Source: GCA-003244245 sp036501085
GTDB taxonomy: Bacteria > Actinomycetota > Actinomycetes > Mycobacteriales > Pseudonocardiaceae
Assembly: GCA_036501085.1 (NCBI GenBank)
Contig: DASYAZ010000062.1
Span: forward strand, 1-37,729
Direction of reading: 5' to 3'
DNA length: 37,729 nucleotides
Each line of letters opens with the position of its first letter. Within the stretch, counting starts at the first letter, position 1. Below are positions 15,559 through 23,422 of this stretch, one piece after another. The translations under genes were made by a program, and so were the position numbers. Under the pieces are notes generated by a model, which had not been told where the DNA came from, searched no databases, and saw only the letters and a program-made list of their open reading frames with translations.

Positions 15559-16632
15559 CTACAGCTGCTCAGTCTCTGCGTAGTCGTGGCCGTCGTCGGG
15601 GCCGTAATCGGTGCCGTTGTCGACCCCGTTGTCGCTGGCGTCGCCCCAGCCGTCGATCGAGTATTCTGCCGCGACTGCTGAGGGGTCAAATCCCGGCGGG
15701 CTGTCCTTGAGCTGCAGGCCGAGGCCGGCCAGCTTCAGCTTCACCTCGTCGATCGACTTGGCACCGAAGTTGCGGATGTCCAGCAGGTCAGCCTCGCTGC
15801 GGCTGACCAGCTCGCCGACGGTGTGGATGCCCTCCCGCTTGAGGCAGTTGTAGGACCGGACGGTGAGATCCAGGTCCTCGATGGGCATCGCGAACGCGGC
15901 GATCGTGTCCGCCTCGGCCGGCGAGGGGCCGATCTCGATGCCCTCGGCGTCCACGTTGAGCTCGCGGGCCAGGCCGAACAGCTCCACCAGGGTGCGACCG
16001 GCGGAGGCCAGCGCGTCCCGTGGGGTCAGCGACTCCTTGGTCTCCACGTCCAGGATCAGCTTGTCGAAGTCGGTGCGCTGCTCGACCCGGGTCGCCTCGA
16101 CCTTGTAGGTCACCTTCAGCACCGGTGAGTAGATCGAGTCCACCGGGATCCGGCCGATCTCCGCACCGGAGGCCTTGTTCTGCACCGCCGGAACGTAGCC
16201 ACGACCCCGCTCCACGACCAGCTCGATCTCCAGCTTGCCCTTGCCGTTCAGGGTGGCGATGTGCAGGTCGGGGTTGTACACGGTGACACCGGCGGGGGGC
16301 ACGATGTCCCCGGCGGTCACGTCACCCGGACCCTGCTTGCGCAGGTACATCGTCACCGGCTCGTCTTCCTCCGAGCCCACCACAAGCTCTTTGAGGTTGA
16401 GAATGATGTCGGTGACGTCTTCTTTCACCCCCGGCACGGTGGTGAACTCGTGCAGCACCCCGTCGATGCGGATGCTGGTGACCGCGGCTCCCGGGATGGA
16501 CGAGAGCAGGGTCCGGCGCAGCGAGTTGCCGAGGGTGTAGCCGAAGCCCGGCTCCAGAGGTTCGATGACGAACCGGGAACGGGTGTAGCCAACCGGGTCT
16601 TCACTGAGATTAGGTCGCTGGGTGATCAGCAT
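15559..16632 (-). CDS. rpoA: DNA-directed RNA polymerase alpha subunit
   Basis: 357 residues. The N-terminal dimerisation domain (about 1-230) contains FVIEPLEPGFGYTLGNSLRR and LSSIPGAAVTSIRIDGVLHEF. The C-terminal domain (about 250-315), which contacts UP-element DNA and activators, contains LDLTVRSYNCLKREGIHTVG and DIRNFGAKSIDEVKLKL. An acidic, Asp/Gly-rich tail follows, ending YAETEQL, as in actinobacterial RpoA. The ATG at 16632 has GGGAGG about 9 bases upstream. It is within the infA-to-truA operon, downstream of rpsD. Confidence 0.98.
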   Translation of the reverse strand: MLITQRPNLSEDPVGYTRSRFVIEPLEPGFGYTLGNSLRRTLLSSIPGAAVTSIRIDGVLHEFTTVPGVKEDVTDIILNLKELVVGSEEDEPVTMYLRKQGPGDVTAGDIVPPAGVTVYNPDLHIATLNGKGKLEIELVVERGRGYVPAVQNKASGAEIGRIPVDSIYSPVLKVTYKVEATRVEQRTDFDKLILDVETKESLTPRDALASAGRTLVELFGLARELNVDAEGIEIGPSPAEADTIAAFAMPIEDLDLTVRSYNCLKREGIHTVGELVSRSEADLLDIRNFGAKSIDEVKLKLAGLGLQLKDSPPGFDPSAVAAEYSIDGWGDASDNGVDNGTDYGPDDGHDYAETEQL

Positions 16633-16684
16633 GGTTCACATTCCTCCCAAAGGCGCCCACTATTTGACGCCTGTCGCTGCCGCT

Positions 16685-16750
16685 CCCCGATATGGAGACA
16701 TATCGGGGTCACGGAGGGGTTGCCCGCCCCGTTATGTCTCCATATCGGGG
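16685..16750. repeat. 66-bp nested palindromic element, copy A1
   Basis: Two 24-base arms (16685-16708 and 16727-16750) are inverted copies with one mismatch, around an 18-base spacer. The left arm is itself a palindrome: CCCCGATATG, loop GAGA, CATATCGGGG. The element can therefore fold as one long hairpin or as two small GNRA-type hairpins. It lies in the rpsD-rpoA gap. Two further copies are at 32564-32629 and 33909-33974 with the same arm and spacer lengths. Confidence 0.92.
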
Positions 16751-16761
16751 CGGGGTCCAGC

Positions 16762-17367
16762 TTACTTCGAATAGAACTCGACGATGAGTTGCTCTTGCAG
16801 TGGAACGTCGATCTGGGCGCGTTCCGGCAGGCGGTGCACCAGCACGCGCAGGGTCGCCGGGACCACCTGCAACCAGCCGGGCATCGGGCGATCTCCCAGC
16901 GACTCCTTGGCCACGATGAACGGGAGCGTCTGGAGTGACTTGGGTTTGACGTCGATGATGTCGAACTTGGACACCCGGAAGCTGGGAACGTCCACCTTGC
17001 CGCCGTTGACCAGGAAATGCCCGTGGGTCACCAGCTGGCGTGCCTGGCGCCGGGTACGAGCCAGGCCGACGCGGTAGATCACGTTGTCCAGCCGGGACTC
17101 CAGGATCTGCATCAACGTGTCACCGGTCTTACCGGGGCGACGGTTGGCCTCCTCGTAGTACCGGTGGAACTGCTTTTCCATGACGCCGTAGGTGAAGCGA
17201 GCCTTCTGCTTCTCCTGCATCTGCAGGAGGTACTCGCTCTCCTTGATCCGCGACCGGCCGTGCTGACCAGGGGGATAGGGCCGACGCTCGAAGGCCTGGT
17301 CGCCGCCGACCAGGTCCGTCTTGAACCGGCGGGACTTGCGGGTAACGGGTCCGGTGTACCGAGCCAT
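16762..17367 (-). CDS. rpsD: 30S ribosomal protein uS4
   Basis: 201 residues, the primary 16S rRNA-binding protein that nucleates assembly of the 30S body. The N-terminus MARYTGPVTRKSRRFKTDLV is the cysteine-free form without the Zn-binding CxxC cluster, usual in actinobacteria. The S4 RNA-binding domain contains SRLDNVIYRVGLARTRRQAR and THGHFLVNGGKVDVPS. The protein ends IVEFYSK, as in mycobacteria. It follows rpsK by 26 bases. Confidence 0.98.
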   Translation of the reverse strand: MARYTGPVTRKSRRFKTDLVGGDQAFERRPYPPGQHGRSRIKESEYLLQMQEKQKARFTYGVMEKQFHRYYEEANRRPGKTGDTLMQILESRLDNVIYRVGLARTRRQARQLVTHGHFLVNGGKVDVPSFRVSKFDIIDVKPKSLQTLPFIVAKESLGDRPMPGWLQVVPATLRVLVHRLPERAQIDVPLQEQLIVEFYSK

Positions 17368-17393
17368 CTGTTAGCTGCTCCTCTCCGCGCGCT

Positions 17394-17801
17394 TCAGACC
17401 CGGCGCCGCTTCGGCGGCCGGCAGCCGTTGTGCGGCTGCGGGGTCACGTCCTGGATGGTGCCGACCTCAAGGCCGGCGGCCTGCAACGATCGGATCGCCG
17501 TCTCCCGGCCCGAACCTGGACCCTTGACGAAGACATCGACCTTCTTCATGCCGTGCTCGGCGGCCTTGCGAGCGGCGCTCTCCGCGGCCATCTGCGCGGC
17601 GAACGGGGTGGACTTGCGGGAGCCCTTGAACCCGACGTGACCCGCGGACGCCCACGCGATCACCGCTCCGGTGGGATCGGTGATCGAGACGATCGTGTTG
17701 TTGAACGTCGACTTGATGTGCGCATGGCCATGCGCGACGTTTTTCTTCTCCTTGCGCCGCACCTTCTTGGTGCCCGCGCCGGTCCGTGCTCTGGGTGGCA
17801 T
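17394..17801 (-). CDS. rpsK: 30S ribosomal protein uS11
   Basis: 135 residues, a platform protein of the small subunit near the E site. Motifs include HIKSTFNNTIVSITDPTG, GFKGSRKSTPFAAQMAAE and the C-terminal DVTPQPHNGCRPPKRRRV. It starts at 17801, 45 bases after rpsM, in the standard rpsM-rpsK-rpsD order. Full length, no anomalies. Confidence 0.98.
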   Translation of the reverse strand: MPPRARTGAGTKKVRRKEKKNVAHGHAHIKSTFNNTIVSITDPTGAVIAWASAGHVGFKGSRKSTPFAAQMAAESAARKAAEHGMKKVDVFVKGPGSGRETAIRSLQAAGLEVGTIQDVTPQPHNGCRPPKRRRV

Positions 17802-17846
17802 GCGGTTGCACTCCTACAAAGTCATGGGGTAGCCGATGTTGTGGCG

Positions 17847-18227
17847 CTACTTCTTCCCGGCCTTCTTCTTGCCGGCGACTGTCTTCTTGGGACCCTTGCG
17901 GGTGCGGGCGTTGGTCTTGGTCCGCTGACCACGCACAGGCAACCCGCGGCGCCACCGCAGGCCCTCGTAGCAGCCGATCTCGATCTTCCGGCGGATGTCT
18001 GCCTGGACCTCCCGGCGGAGGTCACCCTCGACTTTGCAGTTTTCTTCGATGTAGTCCCGCAGCTTGACGAGGTCTTCATCAACCAAATCCTTGGAGCGCA
18101 GGTCCGGGCTCACCCCGGTGGCGCTGAGGATCTCGTGCGAGCGGGTACGGCCAATACCGTAGATATAGGTCAGCGCGATCTCCATCCGCTTGTCGCGGGG
18201 TAGATCCACACCGGCGAGTCGTGCCAT
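17847..18227 (-). CDS. rpsM: 30S ribosomal protein uS13
   Basis: 126 residues, located in the head of the small subunit with contacts to the P-site tRNA and to uL5. It begins MARLAGVDLPRDKRMEIALT and contains the helix-hairpin-helix region YIYGIGRTRSHEILSATGV and the motif LRWRRGLPVRGQRTKTNART; the tail is Lys-rich. Full length. Confidence 0.98.
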   Translation of the reverse strand: MARLAGVDLPRDKRMEIALTYIYGIGRTRSHEILSATGVSPDLRSKDLVDEDLVKLRDYIEENCKVEGDLRREVQADIRRKIEIGCYEGLRWRRGLPVRGQRTKTNARTRKGPKKTVAGKKKAGKK

Positions 18228-18413
18228 GTGGCGGCGTCTCCTGTCTCATCGTCCCAGGTCTGCTCCCCGCCCGTCCCGTGAGCGGACTCGTCGTCCACGG
18301 GCCCCGGCCTGGTGTCCGGGGGTGGCACCGATCCCCTCTGGATCGGCTGGCGCGGGGAGGTCTTCTCGCGCCGTCAGCTCAGCGACGTCGTGCGCTGCTC
18401 GACTGTGCTCTAC

Positions 18414-18527
18414 TCAACCCTGGCGCTGCTTGTGGCGCAGGTTCTCGCAGATCACCATGACCACGCCGTGCCGACGGATCACTTTGCACTTGTCGCAGAT
18501 CCTTTTGACGCTCGGCTTTACCTTCAC
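18414..18527 (-). CDS. rpmJ: 50S ribosomal protein bL36
   Basis: A 37-residue protein starting at a GTG (18527) with AGGAGA upstream and ending in a TGA (18414-18416). The translation begins MKVKPSVKRICDKCKVIRR and ends RHKQRQG. The Cys11, Cys14, Cys27 and His32 zinc ligands are present, so this is the zinc-binding form. It lies between infA and rpsM, its standard position. Confidence 0.96.
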   Translation of the reverse strand: MKVKPSVKRICDKCKVIRRHGVVMVICENLRHKQRQG

Positions 18528-18599
18528 GTCATCTCTCCTGGTCACGGGGCCGGGCAACGGCCCCGGGCCTCACTAACGATTCGTATCGTGGGTTCACTT

Positions 18600-18821
18600 C
18601 TACTTGTAGCGGTAAACGATGCGACCCCGGGACAGATCGTAGGGCGACAGCTCCACGACCACCCGATCCTCGGGCAGGATGCGGATATAGTGCTGGCGCA
18701 TCTTGCCGCTGATGTGCGCGAGAACCCGGTGCCCGTTCTCCAACTCGACCCGAAACATCGCGTTGGGAAGCGGCTCGACCACCCGGCCCTCGACCTCGAT
18801 CGCCCCGTCTTTTTTGCCCAT
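18600..18821 (-). CDS. infA: translation initiation factor IF-1
   Basis: 73 residues, an OB-fold protein that binds the A site of the 30S subunit during initiation. It starts MGKKDGAIEVEGRVVEPLPN, contains FRVELENGHRVLAHISGKMR and ends GRIVYRYK, almost identical to other actinobacterial IF-1. The ATG at 18821 matches the family start; GGAGG lies only 2 bases upstream of it, unusually close. It is the first gene of this operon. The 271 bases upstream (18822-19092) should hold its promoter; a TAAACT (minus strand, near 19010) is a possible -10, without a clear -35. Confidence 0.97.
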   Translation of the reverse strand: MGKKDGAIEVEGRVVEPLPNAMFRVELENGHRVLAHISGKMRQHYIRILPEDRVVVELSPYDLSRGRIVYRYK

Positions 18822-19092
18822 GTCCTCCGCGTTCCTGCTCACCTCGTGATGCCACCGAGCAGCGGCATCTGCCGCGACGCGGACGCACCCCAGCCCCACG
18901 ACGTGCGGAAGGCAAGTGTGCGAGAAGCGCACTGCTGAGCAGGGAGGCCTGCGCAGATACCTGCAAACACGCTGGGAACCAGCGCGGTGCACGCGCCGAC
19001 GACACAGTTTACGTCGAGCTCAGGCCCAGCTCCACACCGACCCCACCCAGGGTCCGCGCAGGCCCACCCAAGTCCCCGCCGTCGCCGCGAGT

Positions 19093-19581
19093 TTACCCGG
19101 GCAAGCGCCGACGATCACCCCGCCTGGACAGCCGGCCCGCCAGCAGCATCGCGCCCCACGGGCCGGCAACCCAGACCCACCAGGGATAGATCCAGCTCAG
19201 CGTGCTCAGGCACACGATGGCCCAGATCACCAGGTTGATCGCGCTCGCGCTGGCCCAGGCCCGGACCGCCGCGCGGCCGCCGCGCCCCTGCCAGCGGTGT
19301 CCTTGCGGCTCGTTGTCCTGGTCTTGCGGTGCCGGGACGGCCGCTGCCGGGACCGCCTGGATCCCCGGCAGGTCCCCGGTGAGCACGTCCAGCTCACCGT
19401 AGGTCCGGGCCGCCCACACATGCTGGACCCGCTCGTCGTACTCGGCGAGGTCCAGGCGGCCCTCGGCGTGCGCCACCCGCAGCTGCTCGGCTACCCGTTC
19501 CCGATCGCTGTCCGCGGCTCGCATCTGCTCCCGTGGGGTCGGGTTGTCCACGATGTCCATCCTGCCCACTATCGCGTCCAC
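19093..19581 (-). CDS. DUF1707 (SHOCT-like) two-TM membrane protein
   Basis: About 162 residues. The N-terminal DUF1707 domain (about 7-65) shows the family pattern MRAADSDRERVAEQLRVAHA, EGRLDLAEYDERVQHVWAAR and TYGELDVLTGDLP. A charged linker follows, then two hydrophobic helices (about 113-133 and 136-152, SWIYPWWVWVAGPWGAML). DUF1707 proteins are widespread in actinobacteria; their function is not established. The GTG at 19581 was chosen because GGAGG lies 5 bases upstream; a GTG at 19587 is also in frame. It is a lone gene between two palindromic regions. Confidence 0.85.
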   Translation of the reverse strand: MDAIVGRMDIVDNPTPREQMRAADSDRERVAEQLRVAHAEGRLDLAEYDERVQHVWAARTYGELDVLTGDLPGIQAVPAAAVPAPQDQDNEPQGHRWQGRGGRAAVRAWASASAINLVIWAIVCLSTLSWIYPWWVWVAGPWGAMLLAGRLSRRGDRRRLPG

Positions 19582-19609
19582 GGACACCTCCGTTAGCTCC
19601 TCGCCGCGA

Positions 19610-19625
19610 ACTATAACACCGTTAT
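19610..19625 (-). promoter_or_regulatory. -10-like box with overlapping small palindrome
   Basis: On the minus strand TATAGT (19610-19615) fits a -10 box for the DUF1707 gene. It overlaps a small palindrome, ATAAC, ACC, GTTAT on the plus strand (19613-19625), in an AT-rich patch that stands out from the GC-rich surroundings. A repressor site is possible. Confidence 0.45.
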
Positions 19626-19680
19626 CAAATCCGCGCGAGGAGCTCTTCCCCCGACATCAGGTCGTGGTGCTCTGAGTGCC

Positions 19681-19737
19681 CCGAGTTTCACAGGGGGGCT
19701 GTGAACCCCGCCCCGACAGCCCTCTGGTGAAACTCGG
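19681..19737. repeat. inverted repeat, family B copy 2
   Basis: Arms at 19681-19702 (CCGAGTTTCACAGGGGGGCT and two more bases) and 19716-19737, with a 13-base loop and a few mismatches. It is closely related to the inverted repeat at 13216-13280. It lies between the convergent end of ridA (19779) and the start of the DUF1707 gene. Confidence 0.8.
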
Positions 19738-19778
19738 CGCCGACAGCGCTGTCGCGCGCGCCCATCCGGCATGGGGCG

Positions 19779-20162
19779 TCAGCGGGGGACCACGGCCTCG
19801 GCTTCGATCTCGACTTTCCAGCGTGGGTCGACGAGCCCGGCGACGATCACCATGGTGGCGGCGGGACGAACCTCGGCGAACAGCTGCCCGTGCACCGCGC
19901 CGACGGCGTCTGCGTCCGCCGCATCGATGAGGAACATCCGGGTACGCACCACGTCGGCCAGAGTGGCTCCGGCCTCGGCGAGCGCGTCAGCGATGATCTC
20001 GAAGCATCGCCGTGCCTGCAGAGCCGGATCGTCCGGGCAGCTGCCGTCAGCCCACACCGGGGCAGTGCCCGAGACCAGCACCCGCTCCCCGACCCGGATG
20101 GCCCGGGAGAACCCGATCGCCTTCTCGAACGGCGATCCGGAGGCAACCAACTGGTGTGCCAT
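19779..20162 (-). CDS. RidA/YjgF/UK114 family protein
   Basis: 127 residues of the RidA family, whose founding members hydrolyse reactive enamine/imine intermediates. Visible motifs: FSRAIRVGERVLVSGTAPV near the N-terminus, the arginine in VVRTRMFLID (the substrate-binding Arg of active RidA proteins) and the C-terminal KVEIEAEAV with the conserved Glu. The start lies 9 bases after the xdhC-like stop, so the two are in one operon. Divergent RidA members in oxidase or hydroxylase operons can have other roles; the precise substrate is unknown. Confidence 0.9.
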   Translation of the reverse strand: MAHQLVASGSPFEKAIGFSRAIRVGERVLVSGTAPVWADGSCPDDPALQARRCFEIIADALAEAGATLADVVRTRMFLIDAADADAVGAVHGQLFAEVRPAATMVIVAGLVDPRWKVEIEAEAVVPR

Positions 20163-20171
20163 CCAGAACTT

Positions 20172-21326
20172 TCAGGCCTTGACTGGTTCGGGCTCCGCGA
20201 TGGGGTTGGCACCGTGGATGGGGCCCTCGGCGTCGGCCAGCCGGGTCTGGGTGGCCCCGCCGCCCCAGCGCAGCGAGATGACCTCGGCGGCGATGGACAC
20301 CGCGGTCTCCTCCGGAGTGCGGGCACCGAGGTCGAGCCCGATCGGCGAAGCGATCTTCTTCAGGTCGTCGTCGCTGACGCCCGCCTCGCGCAACCGGTCC
20401 TCGCGGTTCTTGTGGGTCTTGCGCGATCCCATCGCGCCCAGGTAGGCAAGATCCATCTTCAGTGCCTCGACGAGCACCGGCACATCGAACTTCGGGTCGT
20501 GGGTGAGCACCGTGATGACGGTTCGCTGGTCGATCCGGCCGGCATCGGCCTCCTCCTTGAGATACCGGTGCGGCCAGTTGACGACGACCTCATGCGCGTC
20601 AGGGAAGCGGCTCTTGGTGGCGAACACCGGGCGGGCGTCGCACACCGTCACGTGGTAACCGAGCAACACTCCCATCCGAGCCATCGCAGCGGCGAAGTCG
20701 ATCGCGCCGAAGACCAGCATCCGGGGCGGCGGCTGCATGGAGTTCACGAAGACGTTCATGCCCTCCCCGCGGCGTTCCCCCTCGGGGCCGTAGTGCAGGG
20801 TGACCGTTTTACCGGCGGCGAGTGCCCCGCGGACATCCTCCAGAATCGCCTCGTCAGCCTGCGCTGATCCCAACGAGCCGGAGTGCCGGTCCGGCCAGAC
20901 CACCATGCGCAGGCCCACGCGCTCGGGGTCGGGATGGGCGACCACGGTGACCACCGCGACCGCCTCCTTCTTGGCTACCGAGGCGGCCACCTCGTCCAGC
21001 TCGGGGAAGTGAACGGGATCCACCTTCTCCACGAACACGTCGATGATGCCGCCGCAGGTCAAGCCCACGGTGAAAGCGTCGTCGTCGGAGACGCCGTAGC
21101 GCTGCAGGACCGGGGTGTCCTCGGCGAGCACCTGCTGGCCCAGCTCGAAGACCGCACCCTCGACGCAGCCACCGGAGACGCTGCCGACTGCCCGCTCATC
21201 GGAGGTCACCAGCATCGACGCTCCGGCCGGCCGGGGAGCCGAGCGGTAGGTGGAGACCACCGTGCCCACCGCGGTCGACTTGCCCTCTTTCCACTCCGCC
21301 ACCAGTTCGTCGAGTACCTCACGCAC
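20172..21326 (-). CDS. XdhC/CoxF family maturation factor
   Basis: 384 residues of the XdhC family, which binds molybdenum cofactor and inserts its modified form into xanthine-dehydrogenase-type enzymes. The N-terminal XdhC/CoxI domain contains STYRSAPRPAGASM, GSVSGGCVEGAV and GLTCGGIIDVFVE, with the conserved cysteines. The C-terminal Rossmann-type domain (about 215-365) contains MLVFGAIDFAAAMARMG and YLGAMGSRKTH. The GTG at 21326 has GGAGG 6 bases upstream. It lies between a MocA-like gene and ridA, but no hydroxylase structural gene is in the window, so the client enzyme is encoded elsewhere. Confidence 0.93.
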   Translation of the reverse strand: MREVLDELVAEWKEGKSTAVGTVVSTYRSAPRPAGASMLVTSDERAVGSVSGGCVEGAVFELGQQVLAEDTPVLQRYGVSDDDAFTVGLTCGGIIDVFVEKVDPVHFPELDEVAASVAKKEAVAVVTVVAHPDPERVGLRMVVWPDRHSGSLGSAQADEAILEDVRGALAAGKTVTLHYGPEGERRGEGMNVFVNSMQPPPRMLVFGAIDFAAAMARMGVLLGYHVTVCDARPVFATKSRFPDAHEVVVNWPHRYLKEEADAGRIDQRTVITVLTHDPKFDVPVLVEALKMDLAYLGAMGSRKTHKNREDRLREAGVSDDDLKKIASPIGLDLGARTPEETAVSIAAEVISLRWGGGATQTRLADAEGPIHGANPIAEPEPVKA

Positions 21327-21452
21327 CGTGGACCTCCTCGTCCCAGAGCTTCAGTTATCTCTCGCCCTAGCCCTATTAGAGGGTATTCGTGGCGGCCGGT
21401 GTAGCGGTTCACCCACACTGACTGATCTGAAAGGACGCCAGAGCCGGTGCAT

Positions 21453-22034
21453 CTATTCCGCTGCGCGCTCGCCGGCAGGCGGGGATGGGCGGTCCACATC
21501 GATACCGCTGGCGAGGTCGGAGCAGTCCACCACGACCAGATCCGGACGCTGCGCCAGCCAGTCCCGGGCCCCCCGATCACCCTGTGCCGAGGCCACGATG
21601 CCGTCCCAGTGCTGCCGGCCGAGCAGCACCGGATGGCCGGGCTGGCTCTCGAAACCCGCCCGGGCGACCACCGCGGGGTCGGCCACCGCAACGAGCCGGC
21701 GGACCACCGAGGCGTCCACATCGGGCAGATCGACCAGGTGCACCAGCGCGGCCTGCACCTGCGGCGGTGCGGTGCGGGTCAGCTCGGCAAGGCCGGTCCG
21801 CAGCGAGGCACCCATGCCCTCCGCCCAGTCCGCGGCCAGCACCGTGCCGGCTCCCTCCGGCACCAGCGGTAGCACCCGATCCGCCTCGGCCCCGATGACG
21901 ACGAGCACCGGCTCGCACCCACCCTCGGCCAACGTTGCCACCGCCCGGCGCAACCAGGCACCCCCCTCGACCAGCGCCTTGGGCATGCCGTAACGCCGCC
22001 CGGCACCGGCCGCCAGTAGCAATCCGGCGATCAC
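21453..22034 (-). CDS. MobA/MocA-like molybdenum cofactor nucleotidyltransferase
   Basis: About 193 residues of the NTP_transf_3 family. MocA-type members transfer CMP to molybdopterin to form MCD, the cofactor form used by xanthine-dehydrogenase-like enzymes. The nucleotide-binding loop LLLAAGAGRRYGMPKAL is at the N-terminus. ADWAEGMGASLRTGL, the metal-binding VDLPD and GHPVLLGRQHWD follow in family order. The GTG at 22034 puts the loop directly at the start, as expected. The xdhC-like gene follows 126 bases downstream on the same strand, which supports a MocA role (CTP) over MobA (GTP). Confidence 0.85.
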   Translation of the reverse strand: MIAGLLLAAGAGRRYGMPKALVEGGAWLRRAVATLAEGGCEPVLVVIGAEADRVLPLVPEGAGTVLAADWAEGMGASLRTGLAELTRTAPPQVQAALVHLVDLPDVDASVVRRLVAVADPAVVARAGFESQPGHPVLLGRQHWDGIVASAQGDRGARDWLAQRPDLVVVDCSDLASGIDVDRPSPPAGERAAE

Positions 22035-22079
22035 GACCGCATCTTCCCACGCCGTGGCCGCCTTGCGCCGCTCTCGAGG

Positions 22080-22101
22080 ATTCCCGCGACACGCCGGGAA
22101 T
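22080..22101. promoter_or_regulatory. palindrome in the mocA-like/histidine kinase divergent gap
   Basis: ATTCCCG (22080-22086) and CGGGAAT (22095-22101) form an inverted repeat with 8-base spacing in the short gap between two divergent genes, 20 bases before the kinase ATG. Size and position suit a dimeric regulator; which one is unknown. Confidence 0.4.
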
Positions 22102-22120
22102 GTGTCTAGTGTCGGATTCG

Positions 22121-23422
22121 ATGGCGACACGGGCGGCAAAGCTCCGCGGCCGGGTGGGAATCCCGGCCCTGCGGTGGCTGCGGGCCCTGGCGCGGTTGCT
22201 CGTCGCGGTGGTGTGGCCGGGATTCCCACCCGGCGGTCGCGGGTCCCGGTTACCGGTGGGATCGTGGCGGCTGCTGCGGTTCCTACCGGTGCTAACCGGC
22301 CTGTACGGCCTGATCGTGGTGATCGCGGCGTCCGGGTCGGTGCTCAACGACCGGGCCAGGATGCCGGGCGGGGTGGCGTTCCTGCTGTTGCTGCCCTGCG
22401 TCGCCGGGCTGGCCCTGGCCGGGCGACGCCCCGTGGACGGGTGGCAGCTCGTCACGCTGTGGCTGCTGGTCATCCCCTTCGTGATCGCTCCTCCTCCCGG
22501 GGAGGTACCGCCCCTGGAGCCGTGGCAGTGGTGCCTGTGGGTTCCGGTCGTGCTGCTCGCCGCGTGGGCCGGTCCCGGACCGATCACGGCTGGTCTGGGG
22601 ATCGCGGTCGGGCTGGTGCTGGTGGTGCTGACCTGGCTCACGCCGTGGCCGGTGGACTCCGCGTTGCTGCCGGTGTCAGTGCTGGGGATCGCCGTGCCGC
22701 TGGTGATCGGGGCCAGCCTGGGAGCGCGGTGGAACGCGCGCCGAGCGCTGGCGGCGGAGCAGGCCAGGGTGGCGGCGGCGCAGGCCGAGCGAGGAGCGCT
22801 GGCCGAGCGCACCCGCATCGCCCGGGAGATGCATGACGTCATCGCGCATCACATGTCGATGATCGCGGTGCGGTGCGAGACCGCGCCCTACCGCTTGCCG
22901 GAGCTGCCTGATCCGGCCCGCGCCGAGCTGATCGAGGTGGCGGGAGCGGCCCGCCAGGCGCTGACTGAGATGCAGAACCTGCTCGGGGTGCTGCGGAGCG
23001 AGGACCAGCCGCTCGAACGCGCTCCGCAGCCCGGGCTCGCGGCGCTGGAGCTGCTGCTGGTCGAGGCCCGCACCGCCGGAGCCGACCTGAGCTGGGACGT
23101 CGACGCCGGTGAGGTACCGGAGGCGGTCGGGGTGACCGTATTCCGGGTGGTGCAGCAAGCACTTGCCAACGCCGGCCAGCACGCCGCCGGCGCCCCCATC
23201 CGGATCCGGGTGGCTCGCGACGGCGAGCTGTTACGGGTGGAGGTGCGCAACGGGCCGGGCCGCGGCCCGGGCAGGACTGGAAGTGGCGCGGGCTTGCCGG
23301 GCATGCGGGAACGGGTCGAGCTGCACGGGGGCCGGATCAGCACCGGACCGGCCGGCGACGGCGGGTTCGTGGTGAGCGCCGAGCTACCGCTCGACACCCG
23401 CGGTTCAGGGACGTCCGGGTGA
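22121..23422 (+). CDS. NarL/DesK-type sensor histidine kinase
   Basis: About 433 residues. The N-terminal half has about six hydrophobic helices (about residues 52-215) with almost no extracytoplasmic domain, suggesting an intramembrane-sensing kinase. The HisKA_3 dimerisation domain has the phospho-acceptor His238 in REMHDVIAHHMS. The HATPase domain shows VVQQALANAGQHA (N box), RNGPG (G1) and GAGLPGMRERV (G2). The N box and G1 deviate from the usual QEALTNxxKHA and DNG. The ATG at 22121 is tentative because the next 110 bases contain a long inverted repeat; in-frame GTGs near 22209 are alternatives. Its stop overlaps the response regulator start by 4 bases. Confidence 0.92.
   Translation: MATRAAKLRGRVGIPALRWLRALARLLVAVVWPGFPPGGRGSRLPVGSWRLLRFLPVLTGLYGLIVVIAASGSVLNDRARMPGGVAFLLLLPCVAGLALAGRRPVDGWQLVTLWLLVIPFVIAPPPGEVPPLEPWQWCLWVPVVLLAAWAGPGPITAGLGIAVGLVLVVLTWLTPWPVDSALLPVSVLGIAVPLVIGASLGARWNARRALAAEQARVAAAQAERGALAERTRIAREMHDVIAHHMSMIAVRCETAPYRLPELPDPARAELIEVAGAARQALTEMQNLLGVLRSEDQPLERAPQPGLAALELLLVEARTAGADLSWDVDAGEVPEAVGVTVFRVVQQALANAGQHAAGAPIRIRVARDGELLRVEVRNGPGRGPGRTGSGAGLPGMRERVELHGGRISTGPAGDGGFVVSAELPLDTRGSGTSG
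22149..22234. repeat. 20-bp inverted repeat in the kinase 5' region
   Basis: Arms at 22149-22168 and 22215-22234 are perfect reverse complements (core CCGGGTGGGAATCCCGGCC) with a 46-base spacer. They lie inside the first 40 codons of the kinase frame as annotated, or in its leader if translation begins further downstream. Confidence 0.8.

Noticed and set aside
16762..17367. Missing zinc-binding cysteines in uS4
   Set aside because: The cysteine-free form is normal in actinobacteria, so it is not an anomaly.
18822..19092. Small N-terminal extension of IF-1 upstream of 18821
   Set aside because: The extended frame has shadow composition, and the IF-1 start at 18821 matches the family exactly.
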